DNA of 64,000 bases from Candidatus Blautia intestinavium (lineage in GTDB: Bacteria > Bacillota > Clostridia > Lachnospirales > Lachnospiraceae), in NCBI GenBank assembly GCA_019113745.1, contig DXGV01000003.1, forward strand, positions 1-64,000. Direction: 5' to 3'. Shown one piece after another: positions 35,985 to 44,879 of this stretch; position 1 is the first letter of the stretch; each line of letters starts with the position of its first letter. The position numbers and the translations under genes were made by a program. The notes below the pieces were generated by a model, which was given only the letters and a program-made list of their open reading frames with translations, did no database searches and was not told the origin of the DNA.

Positions 35985-36350
35985 ATGCGGTATATGAGAC
36001 AATTTGGTATTATTTTAGGAGTTACCTGTGTGGGAGAGGTGCTGAAATATTTTCTTCCCCTGCCTGTACCGGGAAGCATTTACGGACTTATACTGATGCT
36101 GGCGCTTTTAATGTCCAAAGTGATCAAAGTGGAACATGTAAAAGAGGTGGGAGAGTTTATGATAGAAATCATGCCTCTTATGTTTATTCCGGCAGGCGTG
36201 GGGCTTATGACTTCCTGGAGCCAGTTGAAGACTTTTCTGCTGCCCCTTGCGGTAATTACCGTGATCTCCACTTTTGTCGTGATGATCGTAACCGGAAAAG
36301 TTACGGACTTCCTTCTGGACAGAAAAGAAAAGGAGAAAAATCATGGATAA
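35985..36350 (+). CDS. lrgA: CidA/LrgA-family membrane protein
   Basis: 121 residues, four membrane helices, with the family signature LPVPGSIYGLI and PLMFIPAGVGLM. Holin-like proteins of this family modulate cell lysis or carry small organic acids. ATG 35985 lies eight bases after GGAGG. It overlaps lrgB by eight bases. No LytSR-type regulator is nearby. Confidence 0.87.
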   Translation: MRYMRQFGIILGVTCVGEVLKYFLPLPVPGSIYGLILMLALLMSKVIKVEHVKEVGEFMIEIMPLMFIPAGVGLMTSWSQLKTFLLPLAVITVISTFVVMIVTGKVTDFLLDRKEKEKNHG

Positions 36351-37035
36351 ACTGATAGTAAATTCAGCTACCGTAGGCATTGTGATCAGCCTTCTGGCCT
36401 ACGAGATCGGGCTTGCCGCAAAGAAAAAATGGAAGCTGGCGATACTGAATCCTCTTTTGATCTCCATCCTGCTGGTGATCCTGTTTCTGGCTGTTTTTCA
36501 TGTGGATTATGAGAGTTATAATGAGAGCGCGCAGTATCTCAGCTATCTTTTGACGCCGGCCACGGTGAGTCTGGCAATCCCTCTGTATCTGCAGATGGAA
36601 GTGCTGAAAAAGAATTTTGCGGCTATTATGGCAGGTATTTTTTCGGGCGTGCTGGCGAGTCTTGGATCTGTTCTCGCTATGGCGGCGCTGTTCGGGCTGA
36701 GCCATAAGGAATATGTCACTCTGCTTCCGAAATCTATCACTACGGCTATCGGAATGGGAGTTTCTGAGGAACTGGGCGGATATGTGACCATATCTGTAGC
36801 CGTGATCATTATCACCGGTGTTCTGGGGAATATGGCGGCGGAGACTGTCTGTAAAATATTCCGTATCCGCTATGCGGTATCCAGAGGACTTGCGATCGGA
36901 ACCTCATCCCACGCGGTGGGAACGGCCAGGGCCATGGAAATGGGCGAGGTGGAAGGAGCAATGAGCAGCCTTGCCATTGTTGTCTGCGGGCTCTGTACGG
37001 TGATCGGAGCTTCGGTGTTTGCGGGGATGCTGTGA
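36343..37035 (+). CDS. lrgB: LrgB-family membrane protein
   Basis: 230 residues, about seven helices. Family motifs [22 protein letters not shown] and [12 protein letters not shown] are present. Partner of the preceding LrgA-like protein. Pairs of this type were named anti-holin systems and have also been linked to pyruvate or glycolate transport in other species; which applies here cannot be told. Confidence 0.9.
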   Translation: MDKLIVNSATVGIVISLLAYEIGLAAKKKWKLAILNPLLISILLVILFLAVFHVDYESYNESAQYLSYLLTPATVSLAIPLYLQMEVLKKNFAAIMAGIFSGVLASLGSVLAMAALFGLSHKEYVTLLPKSITTAIGMGVSEELGGYVTISVAVIIITGVLGNMAAETVCKIFRIRYAVSRGLAIGTSSHAVGTARAMEMGEVEGAMSSLAIVVCGLCTVIGASVFAGML

Positions 37036-37100
37036 TTTTTTTAATATTTTTGAAATTTTAATCTTTTTATTTTTTTACTTCTGTGCTATACTGGCCATAT

Positions 37101-37173
37101 GGGGCATTAGCGCAGTTGGGAGCGCGCCACACTGGCAGTGTGGAGGTCACGGGTTCAAGTCCCGTATGCTCCA
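37101..37173 (+). tRNA. tRNA-Ala (anticodon GGC)
   Basis: 73 bases, CCA not encoded. Acceptor stem GGGGCAT/ATGCTCC contains the G3-U70 pair that identifies alanine tRNAs. Anticodon stem CCACA/TGTGG with loop CTGGCAG; T arm ACGGG-TTCAAGT-CCCGT. TATACT lies nine bases upstream. Confidence 0.97.
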
Positions 37174-37215
37174 TAGCCTTGTTCGTTTGTAAACCAGTGA
37201 AGAGAATACCTTTGT

Positions 37216-37561
37216 GGGCTTGTACTGGTTTCGACGGGGGCTTTGAAGTTGAGGAAGCCATCCGCAGACTCCTGGACTGCGTATCAACCGGGAAACTAAA
37301 TATAAACGCAGACGAACAGTACGCGTTAGCAGCCTAATTGCTGCTCGTCAGCCCTGACGCACTCACACGTCAGGGATCTGGCGTCGACTATGTGAGAAAC
37401 CTTGGCAGGTAAGCTTTGCCCTGTCAGATGTATTATGAAGCTACTGAAGTCTTAAGCCTGTCGGTGGGCGTAAGGCGGAGGGAATGTTAAAACAGCGACT
37501 GTGATGGGAGATGCCGCAGGGGATAGGCTTTCGGACGCGGGTTCGATTCCCGCCAGGTCCA
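37216..37561 (+). ncRNA. ssrA: Transfer-messenger RNA (tmRNA)
   Basis: 346 bases, one-piece. The 5' GGGCTTG pairs with the 3' CAGGTCC, again with a G3-U70 pair; the D-like segment TACTGGTTTCGACGGGG and the T arm GCGGG-TTCGATT-CCCGC are standard. The tag frame reads N-A-D-E-Q-Y-A-L-A-A-stop (37305-37337), with resume codon AAC or GCA. Rescues stalled ribosomes and tags unfinished proteins for proteolysis. It lies 42 bases after tRNA-Ala and is probably cotranscribed with it. Confidence 0.95.
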
Positions 37562-37565
37562 TTTT

Positions 37566-37610
37566 TAAAGCCGTGGAGACTGCCGATACCGGTATTATTC
37601 CACGGCTTTA
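37566..37610 (+). terminator. Terminator of ssrA
   Basis: Perfect 12-base stem TAAAGCCGTGGA/TCCACGGCTTTA, inner palindrome ATACCGGTAT. Confidence 0.85.
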
Positions 37611-37642
37611 AATGTATAATACGGAAAGGAATGGAGCACACC

Positions 37643-37804
37643 ATGAAAAAGAATACTCGTAAAAAAATAATCATTGCGGCAGTTATTATCCTTCTTTGTC
37701 TGGGCGGCGTTTCACTTGCGCTTTTTTTGCATGATAAACCGATGACAGTCACAAAAAATTCGTCTCCAAACGGCGCTTCGATTAAATTTTCTTTTGAGTT
37801 TTAA
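37643..37804 (+). CDS. Small single-helix membrane protein, function unknown
   Basis: 53 residues: positively charged N-terminus (MKKNTRKK), one membrane helix (about 9-29), short polar outer tail ending FSFEF. GGAG lies six bases before ATG 37643; the ATG at 37631 abuts its ribosome site. A TATAAT box at 37615-37620 and a hairpin terminator at 37856-37892 frame it as a single gene. It could be an uncleaved signal anchor. Not a family I recognise. Confidence 0.55.
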   Translation: MKKNTRKKIIIAAVIILLCLGGVSLALFLHDKPMTVTKNSSPNGASIKFSFEF

Positions 37805-37855
37805 GCAATCTGTACTGCGCGCTTCAAAAAGGTTTTATATCTGCGGATTTTCCAG

Positions 37856-37892
37856 AGGCTCTCTCCTGCATTTCAAAGGAGGGAGCCTTTTT
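37856..37892 (+). terminator. Terminator after the small membrane protein gene
   Basis: AGGCTCTCTCCT pairs with AGGAGGGAGCCT (one G-T pair), followed by a T-run. Confidence 0.85.
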
Positions 37893-37903
37893 ACTGGTAT
37901 GTG

Positions 37904-38635
37904 TTACGCATGTACATCCCTATGTTTCAAAAACCATACGGACAGCCCGCAGAAAATCAGTGAAAAAACAGCGGCGGATACCAGGAAGGGCAGTATCCCT
38001 CCTGCCAGACTGTCTTCTGTTTTATTTGAATTCATGCCGAGAAGCATCAGGCTGTAAGGCCAGATAAGTCCCATATCATTGTTTATGATGAGCATTCCGG
38101 TAACGCTTCCTATCAGGGCAATGCCGATGGGGACGGAGAAACTGCGGATTTTCATAGAAAGGAGAAGCTGCAGGGAACAGATCGGCACGGCGCCCAGAAG
38201 GCCTCTGAGAAGCCAGAGGATAATTTCCGGAGGGCAGAATCCGGGCAGGCCGACAAGCTTTCCACATATGAGATACAGAGCGCCCATCCATATCTGGGTA
38301 AGCAGGGTGATTGCCAGGATGACTGCCAGTTTGGCAAAAAATAAACAGGATACAGGAACCGGGGCAGTCATGATCATATTCCAGTTGTTGTGCCTGTGTT
38401 CCAGCCGCCACAGATAGGAGCAGTAAAGCCCTATCAGGGGCGCGAAAAAGAAACAGGCATAAAATAAGGTGTTCTGCGTCCACAGGGAATACCATTCGGA
38501 TTCCAGGATTCCCTGATTTTGTAAATAATTGAAGGTTCCCATGATCGCGGGGATAATGGGGATAAGAAGGCAGGCAGGAAGGATCATGGAATGGCACAGC
38601 TTCCTGCTTTCTGCCGAGATACAGCGAGTCAGCAT
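37904..38635 (-). CDS. Lantibiotic-immunity-type ABC permease (MutG/EpiG-like)
   Basis: 243 residues, about six helices, second membrane subunit of a three-gene exporter of the lantibiotic protection class (also seen in C. difficile CprABC-like systems). It follows the other permease gene by three bases. The transporter would remove cationic peptides from the membrane. Assignment rests on operon layout, size and the resemblance of the N-terminal SAESRKLCHSMIL segment. Confidence 0.78.
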   Translation of the reverse strand: MLTRCISAESRKLCHSMILPACLLIPIIPAIMGTFNYLQNQGILESEWYSLWTQNTLFYACFFFAPLIGLYCSYLWRLEHRHNNWNMIMTAPVPVSCLFFAKLAVILAITLLTQIWMGALYLICGKLVGLPGFCPPEIILWLLRGLLGAVPICSLQLLLSMKIRSFSVPIGIALIGSVTGMLIINNDMGLIWPYSLMLLGMNSNKTEDSLAGGILPFLVSAAVFSLIFCGLSVWFLKHRDVHA

Positions 38636-38638
38636 AGG

Positions 38639-39403
38639 TCAGACCTCCTTTTTCTGAATTATGGTCCGGCAGATCAGGTAAATAAGTACTCCTGCCGCCA
38701 GAAACAGAAGAAACGAAACGGTGGGAAAAGGAATTTCATAATAGCCGAGGATTTTGTTGATCTCAGAATCCCAGTTCATTCCCACGCAGGAAAACAAAGC
38801 ATAATATCCCCACAGGACCAGACGGGCTACAGGCGCGGGGAAAAACATGGAAAACAGCCCCAGGAAGCATCCTGCAAGCCCTACCCCAAGCGGAAGAAGC
38901 TGATTTTCTGAGATCAGGGACAGAAACTGCTGAATACACAGAATAACAGCGCTTACCGTAAAGGTGACAAGAAGGTAAAGAAGATAGAGGGATATTTTCA
39001 GGCTGCCGAAATGGTTCACAGTTCCCAGTACCGGAAGCATAACGCCCTGTCCCGCCACAAATACAAGAAGATATTTGAGACAGGTGAGATATTTGCAGTC
39101 AAAAAAGCCGGTACGTTTCTGAAGAGTAAAAAGGATCTTCATAGTATCGCCCTTTACCTCCATATCGCAGATCCTGCTGGCGATCACAGACAGCATCAGA
39201 GGAAGCATGATCGCGTTCATTGGCGGAAGCTGATAAAGAAACATCATATATCCGTCCGGAAGCTCCTGGGGATCCATGGAGGAAATCTGCCAGATCGCCC
39301 ACAAAATCTGGAACAGAAGAAAGCCCAGGGGAACGAGGATCGCTTTTTTATGCCGGGCCTTCAGTTTTTCCGCCCGCATCTGCCGGATAAATACAGAACT
39401 CAT
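38639..39403 (-). CDS. Lantibiotic-immunity-type ABC permease (MutE/EpiE-like)
   Basis: 254 residues, about six helices. The N-terminus (RQMRAEKLKARHKKAIL) has the basic cytoplasmic lead typical of this permease type. Overlaps the ATPase gene by ATGA (39400-39403) and precedes the second permease. Functions as half of the membrane channel. Confidence 0.8.
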   Translation of the reverse strand: MSSVFIRQMRAEKLKARHKKAILVPLGFLLFQILWAIWQISSMDPQELPDGYMMFLYQLPPMNAIMLPLMLSVIASRICDMEVKGDTMKILFTLQKRTGFFDCKYLTCLKYLLVFVAGQGVMLPVLGTVNHFGSLKISLYLLYLLVTFTVSAVILCIQQFLSLISENQLLPLGVGLAGCFLGLFSMFFPAPVARLVLWGYYALFSCVGMNWDSEINKILGYYEIPFPTVSFLLFLAAGVLIYLICRTIIQKKEV

Positions 39404-40314
39404 AAACTCACCTGCTTTCCTGTAAGATGAAGGAAGATATCTTCAAGGCTCATCTGCTGTTCCTCAAGCCGGAGGATTCCGATTCCTGAGTTTACAAGAA
39501 GAGAAACGGCCTGCATGATCCTGTTGTCCTCCAGTGTACGGAGACTGAGAGATCCGTTTTTCCATTCTGCAGGAAGTCCGGAATGTTTCAGATAACTGAA
39601 GGCTCTCTGATCGTCCGAGGTGCGCAGAAGCAGTCTGGAACGGCTGTGTTCGTGGAGAACAGACAGGCTGTCCTGGAATACCAGCTCGCCCTGGTTAATG
39701 ATTCCTACATGGGTGGCCATCTGGTCGATTTCGGAAAGAAGATGGCTGGAGATCAGGACTGTAATGCCGAACGTCCTGGGAAGAGATGAGATCAGCTCCC
39801 GCATTTCCTGAATACCTGCCGGGTCCAGGCCGTTGGTAGGTTCGTCCAGAAGAAGAATCTTCGGATTCCCCAGAAGAGCGGCGGCCAGGCCGAGACGCTG
39901 TTTCATACCCAGAGAATACTGGCTGACTTTTTTATTCTGCTGATCTTTCATGCGTACAATCTGCAGGACTCTGGGGATTTCTGTTTCCGGAACATTTTTT
40001 AACGTGCAGATGATCTGTAGATTTTCTTTTCCGCTTAAATGTCCGTAATAGGCAGGCGACTCGATCAGAGAGCCGGTAGAAGAAAGAATACCCAGGCGGT
40101 TTTTCGGGGTGACCTCTTTCCCGAGGATAGTGATGTTTCCGGCTGTTGGTTTTACCAGTCCCAGCAGCATTTTCAGGGTGGTGGATTTCCCTGCCCCGTT
40201 GGGTCCGAGAAAGCCGTATATGCTTCCTCCGGGAACGCGCAGGTCAAGCTGATCCACCACAATCTTTTCTTTGTACTTTTTTGTAAGAGATTCTGTAGCG
40301 ATAACAGGTCCCAT
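39400..40314 (-). CDS. Lantibiotic-immunity-type ABC ATPase (MutF/EpiF-like)
   Basis: 304 residues. Walker A GPNGAGKST, signature YSLGMKQR, Walker B LLLDEPTNGLD, switch His SSHLLSE, and the C-terminal extension ending FLHLTGK common to this branch. First gene of the three-gene operon on the minus strand, divergent from the two-component system. The 224-base gap holds both promoters; I could not define them with confidence. Confidence 0.87.
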   Translation of the reverse strand: MGPVIATESLTKKYKEKIVVDQLDLRVPGGSIYGFLGPNGAGKSTTLKMLLGLVKPTAGNITILGKEVTPKNRLGILSSTGSLIESPAYYGHLSGKENLQIICTLKNVPETEIPRVLQIVRMKDQQNKKVSQYSLGMKQRLGLAAALLGNPKILLLDEPTNGLDPAGIQEMRELISSLPRTFGITVLISSHLLSEIDQMATHVGIINQGELVFQDSLSVLHEHSRSRLLLRTSDDQRAFSYLKHSGLPAEWKNGSLSLRTLEDNRIMQAVSLLVNSGIGILRLEEQQMSLEDIFLHLTGKQVSL

Positions 40315-40538
40315 AAATAATGCCTCCTTTATTTTTTTTAATACTATAAAACATCAGGCTTATCAGAGACTTAAGCAAACCTTATTTTTTCCTTAAATCT
40401 GCCGGAAAGCTATTGGAATGGAAAGCCGGGAGCAGTTATAATAAAGAACAGAAACAAGAGCTCCGGACTGATATACTGGCGCTGAAAGCTAAACAGAGAC
40501 AGTCCGGGCCGCATACAACGATATGGAGGAAAGATCTC

Positions 40539-41249
40539 ATGGATATCCATCAATATAAGATCATGCTCGTGGACGACAATCATGATCTGTCGGAAATGAT
40601 CGCCGGGATTTTGCGTCAGAGCGGATATGAGAATATTGTAACGGCAGGAAGCGTGGCGGAGGCTCTGGATGTATTTCAGAGAGAGCGGCCCGATATGGCG
40701 GTGCTGGACGTGATGCTTCCGGATGGAGACGGCTTCCGGCTGTTTCAGAAGCTGAGAGAAAAATCCCAGATCCCGATTCTTTTTCTTTCCGCAAAGGATG
40801 AGGACAGAGACAGGCTGTTCGGTCTGGGGCTGGGCGCGGACGATTATATTACGAAACCTTTTCTGCCGCCGGAGCTGGTGCTGCGTATCAGCGCCATTCT
40901 GAAGAGAGCGTATCAGTTCGGAAAGGAAGCCGGAACAGAGAATTCTTCTGTTCTTTCACTGGGAAAATGTCAGGTGCTGTTTGATTATGGAACTGTGCGC
41001 AGGGGAGAGAAAGAAACGCCCCTGACTGCGAAAGAGCTTGCTCTTTTAAAAAAGCTGAATGAAAACAGAGGAAAGATCGTAACCTTTGACGCCCTGTGCG
41101 GCGCGGCATGGGGAGATTCCTATTATGGATATGAAAATACCCTGATGGTGCATATCAGGCATCTGCGGGAAAAGATAGAGGAAGATCCTTCCCATCCCCG
41201 CTGGCTTCTCACCGTCCGGGGACTGGGATACCGTCTGGCAAAGGAGTAA
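40539..41249 (+). CDS. OmpR-family response regulator
   Basis: 236 residues: receiver domain (about 5-120; phospho-acceptor Asp in VLDVMLPDGDG, Lys in DDYITKPF) and winged-helix output domain (about 140-235). GGAGG lies nine bases before ATG 40539; the frame is open for 42 codons upstream without a ribosome site. Paired with the next kinase gene; probably activates the divergent ABC operon. Confidence 0.9.
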   Translation: MDIHQYKIMLVDDNHDLSEMIAGILRQSGYENIVTAGSVAEALDVFQRERPDMAVLDVMLPDGDGFRLFQKLREKSQIPILFLSAKDEDRDRLFGLGLGADDYITKPFLPPELVLRISAILKRAYQFGKEAGTENSSVLSLGKCQVLFDYGTVRRGEKETPLTAKELALLKKLNENRGKIVTFDALCGAAWGDSYYGYENTLMVHIRHLREKIEEDPSHPRWLLTVRGLGYRLAKE

Positions 41250-41251
41250 GT

Positions 41252-42628
41252 ATGAAGAGTCTTTTGAAAATCATTTTCCGTTATTCTGTTACCGCAGGGG
41301 TCATTATTTTCGCCATGCTGATTTTTAATGTGGCGGCGTTTATGTACTGGGGATACAGAACAATAAAATCTGATACAAACGCGAAATTCAGCAGAGGGGC
41401 CATAGAAGAGATCGGGCAGGAGCTTTACCAGGAGGATGGGCGCTGGGAAATTACCGGATCGGGTATTGAAAAGATGAAAAATATGGAATGTCAGTGGGTG
41501 ATGGCTCTGGACGATCAGGGAAGGGTGGTATGGGACTGGCAGCTTCCGGAGGATTTTGCCCTCTCTTACAGTCTGAAGGATGTGGCGGTCTTTACAAGAT
41601 GGTATCTTCACGATTATCCTGTGGCCGTGTGGCAGTCCGGGGATCTTCTCCTGGTAGTAGGACTGGATAAAGAAACATATATGAGGTTCAGCGAACTGTT
41701 TCCACGCAGCAACGTGGATGGGATTCCGGCATATCTCAGGCTGGCGTTTACCGTAAATACAGTTCTGATCCTGTTTTTTGTCCTTCTTCTGGGATATCGG
41801 TTTTATAAGGCTCTGAAACCCATAGGAAAAGGTATTGAAAAACTCTCCAGACAGGAACCGCTGCAACTGAAGGAAAAAGGAATGGCGGGAGATCTGGCGG
41901 GACAGCTTAACAGGTCTTCCTCTGTCCTGCAAAAACAGAAGGAGATGCTTTCCAGAAGAGATCAGGCCAGGACCGAGTGGATCTCCGGCGTATCCCACGA
42001 TATCCGTACGCCGCTTGCGCTGATCCTGGGATATTCGGACAGGCTGAAAAAGGAAGAAAATCTAAGCGGGGACGCAAAAAAATCGGCAGAGATCATCTGC
42101 CGTCAGAGTCTTATCATAAGCCAGCTTATCGACGATCTGAACCTGACTTCAAAGCTGGCATATCAGGCGCAGCCGCTGAAAAAATTTTTCTGTTCTCCGG
42201 CGCAGCTTCTGCGGGAATGCGCGGCGGATATATATAATGAGGAGATTCCGGAAGAAAAAAGTAAGGAAACGGAAATCGAACTTTATATAAGCCCGGAGGC
42301 GGAAAAGGTAAAGATCCTGGCAGACGAGGGGCTTTTAAAACGGGCGCTGCGCAATCTTATCGGGAACAGCGTCCGCCATAATCCGGAGGGATGCCATGTG
42401 GATATCTGCCTGGGATGCAGGAATGGCCAGGTGTTCTGGAAAATTTTTGATACAGGAAAAGGTATTCCGGAGGTGGTCGTGCAGAATATGGACACGCAGA
42501 CAGAGAAAGTTCACATCATGGGTCTGCGCCTTGCCCGGCAGATCGCCAGGGCCCACGGGGGAGACCTGGCTTTCTGCAAAAGAGAGACAGGAACCTATGA
42601 TGTGGAGGTGTTCCTTCCGGTAAGCTGA
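41252..42628 (+). CDS. Sensor histidine kinase
   Basis: 458 residues. Two membrane helices (about 10-33 and 170-190) flank an extracellular sensor region of about 135 residues. HisKA His in GVSHDIRTPL, N box NLIGNSVRHN, G1 DTGKGIP, G2 HIMGLRLA. The gene starts two bases after the response regulator stop. With the divergent exporter it forms a probable antimicrobial-peptide sensing and detoxification module. Confidence 0.9.
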   Translation: MKSLLKIIFRYSVTAGVIIFAMLIFNVAAFMYWGYRTIKSDTNAKFSRGAIEEIGQELYQEDGRWEITGSGIEKMKNMECQWVMALDDQGRVVWDWQLPEDFALSYSLKDVAVFTRWYLHDYPVAVWQSGDLLLVVGLDKETYMRFSELFPRSNVDGIPAYLRLAFTVNTVLILFFVLLLGYRFYKALKPIGKGIEKLSRQEPLQLKEKGMAGDLAGQLNRSSSVLQKQKEMLSRRDQARTEWISGVSHDIRTPLALILGYSDRLKKEENLSGDAKKSAEIICRQSLIISQLIDDLNLTSKLAYQAQPLKKFFCSPAQLLRECAADIYNEEIPEEKSKETEIELYISPEAEKVKILADEGLLKRALRNLIGNSVRHNPEGCHVDICLGCRNGQVFWKIFDTGKGIPEVVVQNMDTQTEKVHIMGLRLARQIARAHGGDLAFCKRETGTYDVEVFLPVS

Positions 42629-42651
42629 GAAAACGTGTTCTGCTTTTTTAA

Positions 42652-44097
42652 TTATTTATCAAAATGCAGGGTCTTGTGGTATTTTGCGTGCTTATCAAGA
42701 AGATCGCTCCATTTCTCTCCCTCCGGTTTGCTTTCGTTATTGTTATAATTTTCTTCCCCTTTTAATTCATCCATATACTGGACATAGTCCAGAATGTAAA
42801 TATCTACAGTGGAAATATCCCTGTCCTGGATGGCAAAGTTGTTGGTGTCGCCGGAGGAATCATTGTAGGGAAGTCTGTTGCCCTGAGCGTCCAGAGCAAC
42901 AAGGAAGCAATCGCTGTCAGCGCCTTCATTGTAGAGCTCCTGGACGGTCAGCTCATAAGGCGTTTTTGTGACAGACTTCAGTCCGACGCCGTTCTCGTTC
43001 GTTTCATTGATATCCAAAGTTACAGTCCGGGAAGCGTCTACTGTCACTGGGATCTCAAAATCCCAGTTCCCTTCAAAAATATACTGAGGGATTTCAAAGC
43101 TGGCGGGATCGTCCGTATTGACCGCCGTCCCGTCGATGGGCTTGTCGCCGCGCAGCTCTGTAATATGAAGAGACAGGCGGAAGGAATCCGGAATATCAAT
43201 AGTTTTGATGTAGGACTGGAGGGCGCCGCCTCTTGCGCTGACTTTATCCACAAATTCAGAAAGAAGCGCGTAGCCTTCTTCTGTTTCATCGTTCAGATCG
43301 TCCATGGACACGCCCATTTCATCCAGCACTTCCTGAGTCATAAGATCGTACTGCTTATTATACTCAGTAAAATCTCTGGCAGCCTCCGCAAGATCGATAC
43401 GCAGGATGCAGGAGTAAGTGTGATCGTCCAGAAAAGCTCCTTCCAGGTTATAATACTGTATTTCAGGGGCGTCGTCTTCCTTGAAATCAAAGCCTGTGGA
43501 AGCCAGGAGGGATACAACGGGCTTTCCGTTCTGATCCATCATGGTTTCCGGGAAAGCGTCGGAAGTTTCGGCGGACATAGTGAGATATATGGCCTGATCG
43601 TTGGCGTAAATTTCGGAAAATGTAATTGTCAGGTCGCCGCAGGTCTTTGTGTAAAGGCCGTTTTCCTGCGGAGCTTTTTCCGGGGAAGAGGCATCCTCTG
43701 AAGCTGCCTCTCCAGTCGCTGCCTCTTTATTTGCTGCCGCTTCCGGTTCCTCAAGAACGGAGGCGTTATCCGCGAAGTTTCCGAAGAAGCTTACGTTATC
43801 CTGAAGCTTCTCGAAGAGACTGCCTACCAGTGGAAGATCTCTGGCCATTACCGGGTCAGACACACAGACGATAAATCCAAGAGCCATAACTGCGGCAAGG
43901 CCTCCGGCAATCTTTCCTCCTGTTTTCATCCAGCGGAAAGGATCTGCAGGAGCCGGTTTTTGCATGATCTTCCGGCTTTCTATGACGCGATACGCTTTGT
44001 TTATTCTGTCGTGGACAACGGCGGGAATCTCCGCGTCCAAGCGCAGGCTTTCCTGCAGGTCGTTTTCATTTATATTTTTAAGGTGTGTATTCTTCAT
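42652..44097 (-). CDS. DUF4179 membrane protein, probable anti-sigma factor
   Basis: 481 residues. A cytoplasmic N-terminal part (1-58), one membrane helix (about 62-82), then a large extracellular DUF4179-type domain preceded by an Ala/Glu-rich linker (about 115-145). Proteins of this layout, encoded right after an ECF sigma gene with an ATGA overlap (44094-44097), hold the sigma factor inactive until an envelope signal arrives. AAGGAGG lies seven bases before the start. Confidence 0.82.
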   Translation of the reverse strand: MKNTHLKNINENDLQESLRLDAEIPAVVHDRINKAYRVIESRKIMQKPAPADPFRWMKTGGKIAGGLAAVMALGFIVCVSDPVMARDLPLVGSLFEKLQDNVSFFGNFADNASVLEEPEAAANKEAATGEAASEDASSPEKAPQENGLYTKTCGDLTITFSEIYANDQAIYLTMSAETSDAFPETMMDQNGKPVVSLLASTGFDFKEDDAPEIQYYNLEGAFLDDHTYSCILRIDLAEAARDFTEYNKQYDLMTQEVLDEMGVSMDDLNDETEEGYALLSEFVDKVSARGGALQSYIKTIDIPDSFRLSLHITELRGDKPIDGTAVNTDDPASFEIPQYIFEGNWDFEIPVTVDASRTVTLDINETNENGVGLKSVTKTPYELTVQELYNEGADSDCFLVALDAQGNRLPYNDSSGDTNNFAIQDRDISTVDIYILDYVQYMDELKGEENYNNNESKPEGEKWSDLLDKHAKYHKTLHFDK

Positions 44098-44612
44098 GCA
44101 TGTTCCTCCTTAATGGGATAATGATATTCGCGGGCAAGAAGCTGACGACCTCTCTGGAGTCTTGTCTTTACCGTACTGACGCTCAGATTCAGGATCTGGC
44201 CTATTTCTCTGGTGTTAAAGCCTTCCATATAATAGAGAAGAAGAATCAGACGGTATTTTTCATCCAGAGGGGCTAATACCTGGTTCCATTCGGCTGTTTC
44301 ATAGTCCTCCTCGTAAACGACGGTTTCCGGAATCGTATCGGAACAGAGCATCCGTTTTTTTCTGCTCAGGATATCCCTGCATTTGTTGATGAGAATCCGG
44401 GTGAGCCAGGTTTTGAAATAGCGGTTGTTCTTCAGACTGAGGAGATTTTCATAACAGGACAGGATAGTGTCCTGAATGGCGTCAGCGGCGTCTTCGTCGT
44501 TTTTTAAATAGGTACGGGCTATTTTATACATGCTCTGCGTCTGTGTGTCCATCAGAGAACAGAAAGCGTCAGGATCCCCTTTCTTTGCTTTGCGCAGTAA
44601 ATGTTCTGTCAT
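44094..44612 (-). CDS. ECF-type RNA polymerase sigma factor
   Basis: 172 residues with sigma region 2 (AADAIQDTILSCYENL, about 45-60) and region 4 (FNTREIGQILNLSVSTVKTRL). No region 3, so ECF class. ATG 44612 has AGGGGGAA before it; the frame is open 35 codons upstream without a ribosome site. Upstream lies an imperfect 25-base palindrome (44668-44692) including TGTAAC on the minus strand, possibly part of an autoregulated promoter. Confidence 0.88.
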   Translation of the reverse strand: MTEHLLRKAKKGDPDAFCSLMDTQTQSMYKIARTYLKNDEDAADAIQDTILSCYENLLSLKNNRYFKTWLTRILINKCRDILSRKKRMLCSDTIPETVVYEEDYETAEWNQVLAPLDEKYRLILLLYYMEGFNTREIGQILNLSVSTVKTRLQRGRQLLAREYHYPIKEEHA

Positions 44613-44879
44613 TTTGTTCCCCCTGTATTGATGACCGGTCGGTTTTTGTAGATGATCAAAAGCTTTTGTCTTATCTGTTACACTTATTAGACAGTTTAAG
44701 CCCTGAAAAGGATTCATAAAAGCAAATGTTTAAAAGAATTATGTATATATGTTCACATTTCTAACATAAATCTCTGCTATGATAAAATTTAATAAAGCAT
44801 GATCAGTTTATAATAACAGATGGCGGACATGCTGCGGTATAGATATATATATTTTTTTAGAAAACTGGAGGAAGCATAT

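Noticed and set aside
37216-37561. Two-piece or permuted tmRNA, or protein genes in this stretch
   Set aside because: The acceptor ends, tag frame and T arm are in normal order; short frames here are incidental.
40315-40538. Defined response-regulator boxes (TTAAG/TTAAA repeats) between the ABC and two-component genes
   Set aside because: The repeats are short and AT-rich; without a clear -10/-35 they are not distinguishable from background.
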